From an uncultured Collinsella sp. (GTDB lineage Bacteria > Actinomycetota > Coriobacteriia > Coriobacteriales > Coriobacteriaceae), in the NCBI GenBank assembly GCA_934650975.1, contig CAKUFW010000009.1:1-47131 (forward strand): a stretch of 47,131 bases of DNA, written 5' to 3'. Positions 7,275-15,623 of this stretch are shown here, piece after piece; within the stretch, counting starts at the first letter, position 1, and each line of letters starts with the position of its first letter. Position numbers and translations under genes: made by a program. Under the pieces are notes generated by a model that had not been told where the DNA came from, ran no database searches, and saw only the letters and a program-made list of their open reading frames with translations.

Positions 7275-7463
7275 TCATATTTCAGGGGCTTTTAGAGCTG
7301 CATCGATTAGGTCAGCAGCGTTGACGAAGCGGCCGGGATTCCCCCTGGCAAAGAACGCATCGTTCTCGTGGATTGCCTCAAGGCTTTCCGCGTTGGGCTC
7401 GGCATGCGGAATGAGCTGCGAGATGGTATCTGCAAACTCCTTGTCACGTTTACTTCCCTTCAT
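7275..7463 (-). CDS. Small protein after the MNT gene, possible antitoxin tail
   Basis: 62 residues from ATG at 7463, preceded by GAGGTG; another ATG at 7478 is in frame. It overlaps the end of the MNT gene. The part EPNAESLEAIHENDAFFARG, followed by a short acidic tail, is like the C-terminal toxin-binding segment of RelB/DinJ-type antitoxins, but there is no ribbon-helix-helix N-terminus. Likely cotranscribed with the MNT gene. Function unknown. Confidence 0.5.
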   Translation of the reverse strand: MKGSKRDKEFADTISQLIPHAEPNAESLEAIHENDAFFARGNPGRFVNAADLIDAALKAPEI

Positions 7464-7749
7464 AGAGACGCACCTCATCCTGTTCGAGATTTTTGCGGAA
7501 GGCCGGGCGCATGTGCTCTAGTGGGTTGGTGACTATATCAACCTTTCGTCCAAGTTCCTTTTCGAGCTCAAGTGAAAGTTCATATAGCGTGCCAAACGTC
7601 ATCGCGTCGCCGCAGACTAAGCGCAAGTCGATATCGCTATCGGGCGTTTGCTCGCCTCGGGCAAACGAGCCAAACAGATATGCCTCGCGGACGTCGTAGC
7701 GAGCCAGCACGCGGGAGACCGCAGTGGATATGTCGGTAGACGAAATCAT
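7450..7749 (-). CDS. MNT-type minimal nucleotidyltransferase
   Basis: 99 residues. The nucleotidyltransferase motif GSFARGE (26-32) followed by DSDIDL (37-42) is intact, with the two metal-binding aspartates. This size and motif match the MntA-type partner in HEPN/MNT toxin-antitoxin pairs, where the enzyme AMPylates and neutralises the HEPN toxin. No HEPN gene is adjacent; its neighbours are a MLWS-family protein upstream and a 62-residue protein that overlaps its 3' end. It is either an orphan or pairs with an unrecognised partner. Confidence 0.85.
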   Translation of the reverse strand: MISSTDISTAVSRVLARYDVREAYLFGSFARGEQTPDSDIDLRLVCGDAMTFGTLYELSLELEKELGRKVDIVTNPLEHMRPAFRKNLEQDEVRLYEGK

Positions 7750-7776
7750 GGATAATTGCCGCTCAACAGTAAAACA

Positions 7777-8055
7777 TCAGAGGACCAGCGCCGAAACTGC
7801 CGGTCCGACTTTATGGCGTTCGGCAAGCTCGAAAATGAATGGGGCATTTGACCTGACAAACTTGGTTAAGAAATCCAGATCGGCAGCAGAAAAACCTTCG
7901 ACGTTAAACCATTTAACTGCAGGCAAGAAGCATTCTGCATGGTCAAAACCAAAGTCGACGGGACGCTCGACAGCTACGCGAATGGTCCCGTCTTCTCGTG
8001 TCTCTGAGTAGGCAAACTGAGTGCCATCATCAAGCTGAACGTAGCTCCAAAGCAT
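7777..8055 (-). CDS. MLWS-family small protein
   Basis: 92 residues, MLWSYVQLDDGTQFAYSETR at the start, then a compact domain with GFDHAECFLPAVKWFNVEGF. It is not a family I can name. The start region and ribosome binding site (TAAAGGA) resemble those of the gene at 3304-3489. It lies 63 bases after RloB and 27 bases before the MNT gene, all on the same strand. Recurrence beside Doc and MNT genes suggests a toxin-antitoxin-linked family; this is inference. Confidence 0.65.
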   Translation of the reverse strand: MLWSYVQLDDGTQFAYSETREDGTIRVAVERPVDFGFDHAECFLPAVKWFNVEGFSAADLDFLTKFVRSNAPFIFELAERHKVGPAVSALVL

Positions 8056-8118
8056 GACTGCGTCCTTTACAGGTTCTTGGGAAATAGTGTGACTGGCCGT
8101 AGTGCGGGATGAATCACG

Positions 8119-8796
8119 TTAGTGCCCAGAACCAAATACGTCGTCCACAAGGTCGGGCATATCAGTCCACACTTGATAGGAGGCAACGTTGTCTGGATTC
8201 GCTTCTCTTGCACGACGCTTGTCTTCCGAGTTGTGTTTTGCGGCATTGACCAAAGCCTGGTCCTTGTTGCCGCCAACTATTTCTAAATTCACAGATTTGT
8301 ACTTTGATGCGGATGACCTCTTAGGATCAGTTGATTTAAGTACACCAAGGTCGCGCGCCCTTTTCTCGCATTGAGGCGTCGATGCAGAAGTTTCCGGACA
8401 TGGTGACACATGATCGATGAGCCATACTTCAAAGCATGGATTAGAGATTGCGAGCCTTACACCTTTGGCCTTTGCTTCTCGTTCTGCCATGGACAAATTC
8501 CTGAACTCGTCCGAATCGACAACAATCCATGCGGAGCTCAGTTCTTCAATTTCACCAGTTTTGCCTGCTTTTTTATCAGGCTCGAGTTCTCGAGACACCT
8601 GCTTGGCCACTTTTAACGGATCTCCGTCAATATGCCTATAACGCACACTACCGCGAACGTCCAATTCATTAATTAGGAAGTTGAAGTATTCGGTTTCGGT
8701 CACCCTGCCGTTGGACACAATCAGATGGCGCTTTCGCTTTGCTCTCGTTTGCTTTTTGCGTCCGCGAGCAAGCCCTCTCCTTTCTGCCTTAGCCAT
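8119..8796 (-). CDS. rloB: RloB-family protein (AbiL-type partner, Toprim-like)
   Basis: 225 residues. A basic N-terminus is followed by the RloB signatures: HLIVSNGRVTETEYFNFL (glutamate), AWIVVDSDEF (DxD) and ISNPCFEVWLIDH. These fit a Toprim-like nuclease fold. Its start overlaps the end of the ATPase gene by 8 bases. RloA/RloB pairs were named as ORFs linked to restriction loci and resemble abortive infection system AbiL. The pair probably acts against phage, with RloB as the effector. Confidence 0.85.
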   Translation of the reverse strand: MAKAERRGLARGRKKQTRAKRKRHLIVSNGRVTETEYFNFLINELDVRGSVRYRHIDGDPLKVAKQVSRELEPDKKAGKTGEIEELSSAWIVVDSDEFRNLSMAEREAKAKGVRLAISNPCFEVWLIDHVSPCPETSASTPQCEKRARDLGVLKSTDPKRSSASKYKSVNLEIVGGNKDQALVNAAKHNSEDKRRAREANPDNVASYQVWTDMPDLVDDVFGSGH

Positions 8797-10084
8797 TTAT
8801 GTCAGCGCCTTCTTTCATGAGTTGGGCCATAAGTTGATGAAAGCTTGGGTTGGGCAGTGGCACATAGACACCGTTCAAATAATTGCGGCCCAGATTCTCA
8901 TTTGCGCGAGGAGAATACTCCATAGCGGCAATTAATTGAGAAGTTCCCTCTGAATCCTTTTCAACAAACCAGACCTGATCGCGTTCAAGCACCTCTTCCA
9001 TGGGGCTCGTTCGCGTCATCAAGGTGACATCATGAGTAGAAAAGATAAGCTGCGCACCATTTGGATTTGTTTCAGGATCAGAAAACAGTGAAACAAAGTC
9101 GCGTAGGAGCGTGGGATGAAGGCTCGAATCTAGTTCATCAATGAGCGCCAGACTTCCGCTGCTTAACGAGTTTAGAGCCACGAAGAAAAACGCTAGAGCC
9201 GCTTTTGTTCCTTCGGATTCCTGGTTTGAGTTGAACCAAAGTCCATCCCCCACCCCTTTATGATGGAAGAATAGGTCATAAGAAAATGACCATTTAAAAT
9301 CTTCTTCAATTATATTCCGCGCTTCTTCTGGAATGTCTTTAAGATCAACGAACGGCTCTTTTAAACCTAAGACGCTTTCTGCTTGGCGAACATCGATATC
9401 GTCAACTCCGATATCGGCAAACTTAATAAGCTGCGATAATACTCGGGCTCGCGAATCGCCTTTGATAAATAATTTCTTAATCTCCGTTAGCTCGTTGGCG
9501 TATAGCGTCGCATCATAGCGCTTTACATCGTAAGCAAGCGACTTAAATGCCGGCTGGATTACCGTGCTGCCAGCAGTTGCCGCGGCAGATAAAAAGAGAG
9601 AGTTTTTGCGCGTAATATCCCATAGCTGCTTTTTTGCGCCCGTAAAGGAACTTCCGAATTTAATGGACTGCTTTCCATTTACCGAAGTGCGATCGTATAG
9701 AAGGGAGGGTTGCTTTGAACGATAGACGACGAGGTTCTCGTAAGTAACTTCATTTTTATTTAACCCAAACGAGAACTCATATTTTTCATTACCGGAAGTA
9801 AAGTCAATAGAAAACTCGGTATCGTCGTCGATGGAGTTGGAATCTAGCAAAAAAGGAATGACTGGAATTCGTGTTTGCGCATCGCCTGCCGCGAAACCCG
9901 TGCGGACGAAATACGAGACAAAATTCAGAGCGTTAATAAAATTGGATTTTCCCGAAGCATTGGCGCCATACACCGCGGCGACGCGTACGGGACCAAATTC
10001 TTTTTTACCGGAAATTGGTTCAAATGAAAACTGCTGTGCATCTCGAAAACTGAGGTAATTCTTAAAAGAAAAATTGAGGATCAT
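8789..10084 (-). CDS. rloA: RloA-family AAA/ABC-type ATPase (AbiL-type sensor)
   Basis: 431 residues. Walker A GANASGKSN at 40-48, Walker B SLALIDELDSSLHP near 315 and FSTHDVTLM near 345 are the marks of an ABC/SMC-like AAA15 ATPase of the OLD/RloA group. Such ATPases serve as phage sensors or clamps paired with a nuclease, here RloB, whose gene overlaps the 3' end. A perfect -10 hexamer and an inverted repeat lie upstream (10144-10189). Length and motifs look intact. Confidence 0.88.
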   Translation of the reverse strand: MILNFSFKNYLSFRDAQQFSFEPISGKKEFGPVRVAAVYGANASGKSNFINALNFVSYFVRTGFAAGDAQTRIPVIPFLLDSNSIDDDTEFSIDFTSGNEKYEFSFGLNKNEVTYENLVVYRSKQPSLLYDRTSVNGKQSIKFGSSFTGAKKQLWDITRKNSLFLSAAATAGSTVIQPAFKSLAYDVKRYDATLYANELTEIKKLFIKGDSRARVLSQLIKFADIGVDDIDVRQAESVLGLKEPFVDLKDIPEEARNIIEEDFKWSFSYDLFFHHKGVGDGLWFNSNQESEGTKAALAFFFVALNSLSSGSLALIDELDSSLHPTLLRDFVSLFSDPETNPNGAQLIFSTHDVTLMTRTSPMEEVLERDQVWFVEKDSEGTSQLIAAMEYSPRANENLGRNYLNGVYVPLPNPSFHQLMAQLMKEGADING

Positions 10085-10143
10085 CGTCAGAATCTTTCTA
10101 GCTACTGTTCGTTTATCACAGGCGTACTGTAATTACAAGAACA

Positions 10144-10189
10144 ATTATATGCTTTTAAAGGCGATATTTGTTTGTTTTGAACAAATATC
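10144..10189 (-). promoter_or_regulatory. Promoter and candidate operator of the rloA operon
   Basis: Minus strand: TATAAT at 10144-10149. The -35 position (10167-10172, AACAAA) is poor, but it lies inside a perfect inverted repeat, GATATTTGTT and its complement (10163-10172 and 10180-10189, 7-base spacer). The start codon at 10084 would be about 50 bases downstream of the transcript start. Confidence 0.6.
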
Positions 10190-10314
10190 TACTCTAAATT
10201 GAGATTCAATTCAAGCGAGCCTATTGTTAATGTGAATTGGGTCATCGCTCTGCGTTGGCGCTGTTGCTAGCGATGGGTGACGAAACTAAGCAGAGTGAGT
10301 GCTCCTTCCACCCC

Positions 10315-10524
10315 TTAAACAAACTTCCCTGTCACCAGATTGACGAAGTCAGCGAGCTTAATCTCTCCGGAGAAGCCACTCCCCTTGTACTTTCCCGCAT
10401 AGGTTTGCAAGTCGTACTTGAACGAGATGTTGTAGAGCTTGCCGCTCTTTGTTTTCCTGATCAGCACGTTATCAACCAATAACCCTAAAGGAATTACGAG
10501 ACTCGAGAACCTTGCAATTGACAC
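10315..10524 (-). pseudogene. Possible gene remnant of unknown family
   Basis: A 69-codon frame from a GTG. Its later part (TKSGKLYNISFKYDLQTYAG) reads like real protein, but the first 15 residues do not, and there is no convincing ribosome binding site. It sits between the rloA promoter and the broken winged-helix gene. It may be the tail of a lost gene; no function can be given. Confidence 0.35.
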
Positions 10525-10574
10525 ACGGAATGAAATGCTTCATTACAGAACGCCCGCTGTTAAAGTCTCAATGA

Positions 10575-11667
10575 CTATTTATTGATCAGCCCTTTAATTG
10601 CGCGATAGTAATTTGCATGTTCAATTAGCTCATGGGTTTCTTTCAGCTTATCCATCGTCGGAACACGTTCAGATACCAAGCCCGTTTTCCTCCAGCAACA
10701 TATCCAACAGCTCAAAGAAACAAATCGAAGTTGCATGGCAGCAGCATGCAAAATTGATGCCGGTTGGAGACTCCAACCAGTTCTCGCCAAGACGAGAGAC
10801 TTTATACGTGTTGACTCCAGACCTTTCTATTAAACCAAGCCTTGCAAGCGTAGAAAGAGCGGCAGCACACGATGAAGGTCCCAGTTCAAACTCCCTATTT
10901 AGAAAATCAGAGATATCCTCATCCTGGGCACTACCATCAATAAACTCCAGTAACTTCTGATTCGCCCCAAGGAAACCAGCCGTCCCTCCAACGAGAAAAC
11001 CGATATTTTTATTCGTACGGGACTCAAAGGCGTTTAGGGAAAGCTCGAGCGCCCAATCGGACGGCGGACAATAGCTGGAATCTTCATCCGCGAGCGCATC
11101 GGCAACGGGCTCCGGAGTGATTGATGCGACAAACCGCTTGCCCAAATCAGTCAAGTGATAGCGATTACCCTCATACTCGCGAAACTCAACCAAGCCAAGG
11201 TCTCAGCACCACTTGAGACGAGCCTGCACTTCGGAGAGGACCTTCCATGTCGCCCCATAGGTGCCTTTTGAAATCTCCCATAGCTCGCGCGCCGTTTTTG
11301 GGGCATCGAGATTTTCAAGCAAACCGCCAAAGAAAAAACAGCGCTCGGCAAGAAGTCCAGCAAGATAGAGGTTGTCACCGTTCTCGAGCCAAGTCTCCAT
11401 CTCCGGGGAAAGGGCGAATCCGTACTTTGTCCTGCGAACAAAACGTATCGCATGAAGTGAAACGCAACAGTCGCGCAAGACAGAGTGGGAGGAGGAACCC
11501 GGGATATCGACCGGCGAGTCAAGCGGCGCGTCAGCTTGGACCAGGCGAACAATAGCACGCAACGATTCGACGAGCCCTTCGTCCCCGCGGGGGATGTTGG
11601 GCACGGAGCGGACAAGCCGGCAGTGACTCGTCGCAGATTCCGCATCGTTTTTTGATTCTTGCAACAT
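10575..11667 (-). pseudogene. Broken gene for a protein with two winged-helix repeats
   Basis: ATG at 11667 with AAGGGG upstream opens a frame that stops at TGA 11203-11205 after ...VQARLKWC. The same frame continues directly with DLGLVEFREYEGNRYHLTDL, which is plainly the same winged-helix domain. It stops again at 10669, but the next frame continues with GLVSERVPTMDKLKETHELI up to 10575. So there is one nonsense codon and one frameshift (near 10675-10690) in a gene of about 360 codons. The residues fall in two similar halves, each ending in an LTDLG/VSRLG wing. Family not recognised. Confidence 0.7.
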
Positions 11668-11749
11668 GACGGACCCCTTCAGGACAAACGTGGGTTTCGG
11701 CAAAAGGCAAGAGATTCGAGCAATGGAGGCCAAGGAGCGGCACGCCCCC

Positions 11750-12016
11750 TCAAACGGAGATGCGCTTTGCCCGCTCCCAGACTTCCTCGGGGGCGATATC
11801 GACATCGTCGGTCCAGACGACGGTGTCAAACGCAGCGTGAGCACGCTTGAAGAACACGGGGCTCGCCAAGCGCTTCCAAGGACCCTTTCCGATAAGGTCG
11901 GAGAGGTCGATTACCGCCTTCTGCCCATTCGCGAACACGACGCCAACCTGGGTATCCGAAACCGCCGCGGCTCTCGCAACGGGAATGAAGCTTTTGTAAC
12001 TTTCCAACGCAGACAT
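11750..12016 (-). CDS. DUF2442 protein, partner of DUF4160
   Basis: 88 residues from ATG at 12016, with GGAGG six bases upstream. VGVVFANGQKAVIDLSDL and the end WTDDVDIAPEEVWERA are typical of DUF2442. DUF2442 and DUF4160 genes are commonly adjacent and are considered a putative type II toxin-antitoxin pair. The DUF4160 gene ends 14 bases upstream, so they form an operon. Confidence 0.85.
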   Translation of the reverse strand: MSALESYKSFIPVARAAAVSDTQVGVVFANGQKAVIDLSDLIGKGPWKRLASPVFFKRAHAAFDTVVWTDDVDIAPEEVWERAKRISV

Positions 12017-12030
12017 CAGAATCCTCCATT

Positions 12031-12288
12031 CTAACGAAGCGGATCGATCTTGAAGATATCTTCGTTTTGCCGCGCAAGGTCCCAATTTGCCTCGAGCTCA
12101 TCGCGGTGTATTGCGCACCAGGCGACAACAAGAGAAACTTGTTTCTTGGGCAGTGAACCTTCAAGCAGATTGCCGTCTAAATCGAAAACGGCGGAATCTC
12201 CCTGGTAATAAGCGTGAAAATGAGGCGGCATATGGTCGTTCCAGTACATGCGGATAATCACACCGAAAAACATACTCACGGTTGGCAT
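12031..12288 (-). CDS. DUF4160 protein
   Basis: 85 residues from ATG at 12288, preceded by a strong AGAGGAGG. MPTVSMFFGVIIRMYWNDH and PPHFHAYYQGDSAVFDLDG are the standard DUF4160 sequence. The family is small, soluble and paired with DUF2442. Which of the two is the toxin is not established from the sequence. Confidence 0.88.
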   Translation of the reverse strand: MPTVSMFFGVIIRMYWNDHMPPHFHAYYQGDSAVFDLDGNLLEGSLPKKQVSLVVAWCAIHRDELEANWDLARQNEDIFKIDPLR

Positions 12289-12441
12289 ATGAACCTCCTC
12301 TATTTCCTTTTCAATTATACCCAACGAATCAAAATGGGATCGGCCAAGACCGGACAGAGAACCACGGGGTCTTAAGCCGAAAGCCCCGAAGCCCATAAGG
12401 AGAGGAGGCCGCTAGATAACATCTCCGATTCCGTCTTGTCC

Positions 12442-13215
12442 TCAGGAGCCGAGGTGCTTCTCGGAGGCCAAGATGAACTTTCCTCTTGACACAAGCTTTA
12501 AAATGTTCTTTGCTTCACATGTTCGTTTCAAAACGTCTGCAACAAACAACTCGAAAGAAGACTCTATAAGAACAATTGCCGTATCGTAAGATGAATTGTT
12601 GAAGGCCAGCGTCTTGGCTTCAAGCAGCAATTGATCCGCTACGGATATAGTCCTTCCCTCGCATATGAAACTATTGATATCAATGCCTTCGGGACGAACG
12701 AAATAAGGCTCTGCTTCATCCCTTACCGGAAACACAATTTCATTGCATGCAACAGAAAATTGAGGGCAATCATCGAGATGAGCAGAAGGATCATCAAGCG
12801 ATGCGTATATTCTATGGCCCGGCGATGAAAACTTATCAAATGGCACTAGTATATTCGAGATAGTCAGCAATCTGAGCATTTGAATGTAATTCGAGATAAC
12901 ACTGGTTGCGAAAGCGATATAGTCATCCGACTTATCGCAAACCTCATCCCTATTTGAATCATTGCTCTCAAATAGAACCCGAGCGAAAACAAACCCGGAA
13001 CTCTGTGAGTAATAATCAACAGACAACAGATCGTCATCCCTGAAGCGGATTTCGACAGTGCTCATCCTTGGGTCCCCATTGCTTGCCTGAGATCCATAAG
13101 AAACCGTATCCTTAGAAGTAAGTAAGTCTGGAATGTTGAGACTTCCCACCTCTCCAACTACCTGACTGCTTGGCAGATTTAACTTAGTCCCAAAAGTTTG
13201 ATCAAGCTGGAGCAA
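12442..13215 (-). CDS. Unknown protein with HEPN-like C-terminal helices, possibly truncated
   Basis: 257 residues from a TTG; no good start is visible. The frame stays open upstream to 13284 with protein-like sequence (REPVQYRGRITGTEYLLQLD), so the N-terminus may be missing or misread. Residues 195-240 (QLLLEAKTLAFNNSSYDTAI, then a long helix) resemble the first half of HEPN-like proteins. The frame stops soon after, where such proteins usually go on for about 60 residues with an R-x4-6-H element, which is absent. Probably a degraded gene. Confidence 0.5.
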   Translation of the reverse strand: MLQLDQTFGTKLNLPSSQVVGEVGSLNIPDLLTSKDTVSYGSQASNGDPRMSTVEIRFRDDDLLSVDYYSQSSGFVFARVLFESNDSNRDEVCDKSDDYIAFATSVISNYIQMLRLLTISNILVPFDKFSSPGHRIYASLDDPSAHLDDCPQFSVACNEIVFPVRDEAEPYFVRPEGIDINSFICEGRTISVADQLLLEAKTLAFNNSSYDTAIVLIESSFELFVADVLKRTCEAKNILKLVSRGKFILASEKHLGS

Positions 13216-13404
13216 GTATTCTGTTCCAGTTATTCTTCCTCTGTATTGAACTGGCTCTCTGATATCTAAGTTTTAATCTATGACGCATGACACCAAAACA
13301 ACCATGTCAATTTCCAATCCGCCGAAGATGCAGGCCGAAAAACCATAGAAACAAAGCAAGGGTATCAGTATGACAAGAGCTTTGGCTGTCCGAGCCTTTC
13401 TTTC

Positions 13405-13641
13405 TTACGCCTTAAATGCCTCATCAAAATCATTGATGTACAGCTTTAATATGTCTCCGGTTTTATGCTTTCCTTTTGTACCAAGGTCTTTTCTCAACTG
13501 GAACAGAATCTTCTCCATCAACAGCAGTAACTCCTTTCCACCGGCGTTGCCTTTTGTTGGAGCAAGTCTCCACTCATCCCACAGCTTGATTGCTTTTGGC
13601 GAACCCCAGAGAGCCAGCTCTTGGCCAAACTCAAAATCCAA
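13405..13641 (-). pseudogene. C-terminal fragment of a hypothetical protein
   Basis: 78 codons, FGQELALWGSPKAIKLWDEW and ELLLLMEKILFQLRKDLG, then GDILKLYINDFDEAF. I recall this as the C-terminal end of a family with two N-terminal membrane helices. The membrane part is not in frame upstream, since an in-frame TGA lies a few codons before the TTG. It is likely a remnant left when the neighbouring operon was inserted or deleted. Confidence 0.5.
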
Positions 13642-13673
13642 CGGTTTAGATCAGATAATAGAGGTATCCAACT

Positions 13674-14357
13674 TCACGGCTCTAAGTGAAGCCTCTCGCA
13701 CTTCTTTTTGTAAAAATAGTCATACCATTTTTCGCGAACTATAGAAAAATTGATGACAGTTAAAATCAGATTGATAACTACCGCCACTACGTTGGATGCC
13801 ATATTCGATAAATCTTGCAAAGCGGCAACTTTGACAGCAATCGTCGAAGCCGCTTCTAAAACCGATATGCACAGCGAAGCAATAAACGCCCTGTCATCTG
13901 CAGAGTTTTTGGCATTCAGTTTAGCATTAGCCAAATTACAAGCATCCAATAATTTCGATGCTTTCGCGTCGGCACTCAACAAAGCGTTCTCACGTTCTCG
14001 ACGCTCCGATTCAATTGCCCCTAGAAGCTCACTCTTCGCCCCTAGAAGCTCGCTCTTCATCCTCACTTGTTCAAGAGATATCTCGTGCAAGAAGTGAAGA
14101 CAGCCATTGAGCGAATAGTCGCTAGAAGCTGAAAAGTCCGCTCTACTCTCTCTTTGCGAATTCGATTCGTTAACAGCTCGCCCATCGAAACGACTATCGA
14201 CAGAATCGGTACTTACCGACTCCATCTCCTCCACCCGTATGGCTGAGGTGTCAATTAGGACACGAGAATTATCAACTATAGACTTATTAATGTGTTTTCG
14301 TGAGCTACCACGGCCATGTTCCTCTTCGGTTTTTTCGACTTTAGTCCAAAGTGCCAC
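13674..14357 (-). CDS. Coiled-coil protein with two C-terminal membrane segments
   Basis: 227 residues from GTG with AAAAGG upstream, 14 bases after the previous gene. The first 95 residues are polar and probably disordered. Residues 95-150 are a likely coiled coil containing a duplicated heptad, KSELLGA twice. Two hydrophobic segments follow at about 160-180 and 187-207, then a basic tail. It would sit in the membrane with a long cytoplasmic N-terminal part. Last gene of the four-gene operon beginning at 16412. A membrane effector is one possible role; no family is recognised. Confidence 0.7.
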   Translation of the reverse strand: MALWTKVEKTEEEHGRGSSRKHINKSIVDNSRVLIDTSAIRVEEMESVSTDSVDSRFDGRAVNESNSQRESRADFSASSDYSLNGCLHFLHEISLEQVRMKSELLGAKSELLGAIESERRERENALLSADAKASKLLDACNLANAKLNAKNSADDRAFIASLCISVLEAASTIAVKVAALQDLSNMASNVVAVVINLILTVINFSIVREKWYDYFYKKKCERLHLEP

Positions 14358-14371
14358 TGTAGGCCTTTTTT

Positions 14372-14875
14372 CTAGAGGAAGAACTTAGGAGTTGCATCGA
14401 GTTCCTTGCTTGAAGCGTCAACTCGATATCCCCTAACCATAACAAGCGACACTTTCATAACCTCGCGCCCATTTTCGCCAACCGGCGCAGCAGCGTAATT
14501 AAAACGAACACGGCAATCAATCACCGCGCCCGCTACAAAACCAAGTTCAAGCAAACGATCGATGAGCCAATCGGCGCACTCGCCACCAACAAATAAATCC
14601 GCATCATCCTCGTCCTCAATCAATCCTGGCCCCAAAAGAACCTTAACGTCCACGTTAATAGCATCTCCGACTTCAAGGCCTGTCGATAGGACCAATTGGT
14701 CTTTGATTCTCCATCCACCAAGCTTTTCGGCTAGCTGAATGCGGACATCAGCTTCCTCATCAGAATAGCGAGCAGGGCGTAAAAAAAACTTCTCAAAAGA
14801 CAGGGCGCCTTTCTTTAAATCCTCTTCGGATGGCATAGTCTCAACAGTTGAAATTTCAGTTACAGTGGGTACCAT
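14372..14875 (-). CDS. Unknown protein, third gene of the EEP operon
   Basis: 167 residues; ATG at 14875 with AGAGGT upstream. No family recognised. It is acidic and soluble, with a strand-rich middle (QLVLSTGLEVGDAINVDVKV) and no cysteine motif or membrane segment. It lies 171 bases after the previous gene and 14 before the coiled-coil membrane gene. Confidence 0.65.
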   Translation of the reverse strand: MVPTVTEISTVETMPSEEDLKKGALSFEKFFLRPARYSDEEADVRIQLAEKLGGWRIKDQLVLSTGLEVGDAINVDVKVLLGPGLIEDEDDADLFVGGECADWLIDRLLELGFVAGAVIDCRVRFNYAAAPVGENGREVMKVSLVMVRGYRVDASSKELDATPKFFL

Positions 14876-15046
14876 TCTTACCTCTCAATTAACCTCAACA
14901 AGCTAAATGCTGTTGAATTACTCCTAATCATCTTTTTCGAAATTCCGACATAGAGTCGCGCGTTCGTCCTCATCTTGATGGAAGCGCTCTCATAATCGGA
15001 ACACTCATCGTCAAAATGTTCTTTCGGCTGCACTCTGCCCTCCGTT

Positions 15047-15616
15047 TTACGATTGTGCCTCAGCCATCAAGCGATTGCAGATATAGTTCAGCTTTTTGCT
15101 CTTTAGCAGCGACAGGAAAACGTTATCGAGATCGTCGTCATCCCTGATCGTCAGCAAACAAGGTTTGCCCTCCTTCGTCGGGGCAAACCTACTGGACGAT
15201 TTTGCTAAATCACTGTACACGCCATCATCGACGCGCATGGTCGCAGGATACAGGGGGCCGAACCTCAACTCGAACAGCCTGAATCTGTAAGCGTCAGACC
15301 TTATTTCAAAGCAGTAATCGTGTTCCTTATACATATCGTCGGCGTCACGAAGATCAAGTTTCGGCAATTTTTGAATTGGCTCAAGATTTGCGGCGGTCGC
15401 AAGATTTGCGACGGCTTCTACAGCTCCCGAAATATCATAAGTCGTTGAGAGAGCATCGTTCACCTCGCTAGTCTTGGCAAAAACGCCCGTTATTTTACCG
15501 CCAGACGCATCGGTCAAATTCTTTCCCTGCTCTGTAAAATAATCAATGATTCCGTCCGTTGTAATTCCTTGTGGGCAAGACAGAACCCCAACCCATGGAT
15601 TGTTAAGAAGACCCAT
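15047..15616 (-). CDS. Unknown protein, second gene of the EEP operon
   Basis: 189 residues; ATG at 15616 with GAGGTAG upstream, placed 7 bases after the EEP gene. Begins MGLLNNPWVGVLSCPQGITT. No family recognised. The sequence looks like a mixed alpha/beta soluble protein with an acidic segment, IRDDDDLDNVFLSLLKSKKL, near the end. Tight spacing with the EEP gene suggests joint function. Confidence 0.65.
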   Translation of the reverse strand: MGLLNNPWVGVLSCPQGITTDGIIDYFTEQGKNLTDASGGKITGVFAKTSEVNDALSTTYDISGAVEAVANLATAANLEPIQKLPKLDLRDADDMYKEHDYCFEIRSDAYRFRLFELRFGPLYPATMRVDDGVYSDLAKSSSRFAPTKEGKPCLLTIRDDDDLDNVFLSLLKSKKLNYICNRLMAEAQS

Positions 15617-15623
15617 AGCGCAT

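Noticed and set aside
7078..7278. 66-codon minus-strand frame with a protein-like end
   Set aside because: Its first part is the terminator palindrome at 7203-7229; at most a decayed gene end, so it is mentioned only in the intergenic entry.
11203..11205. In-frame TGA as a selenocysteine codon in the winged-helix gene
   Set aside because: No selenocysteine insertion hairpin seen directly after it, no redox motif, and a second break further on; a nonsense mutation is simpler.
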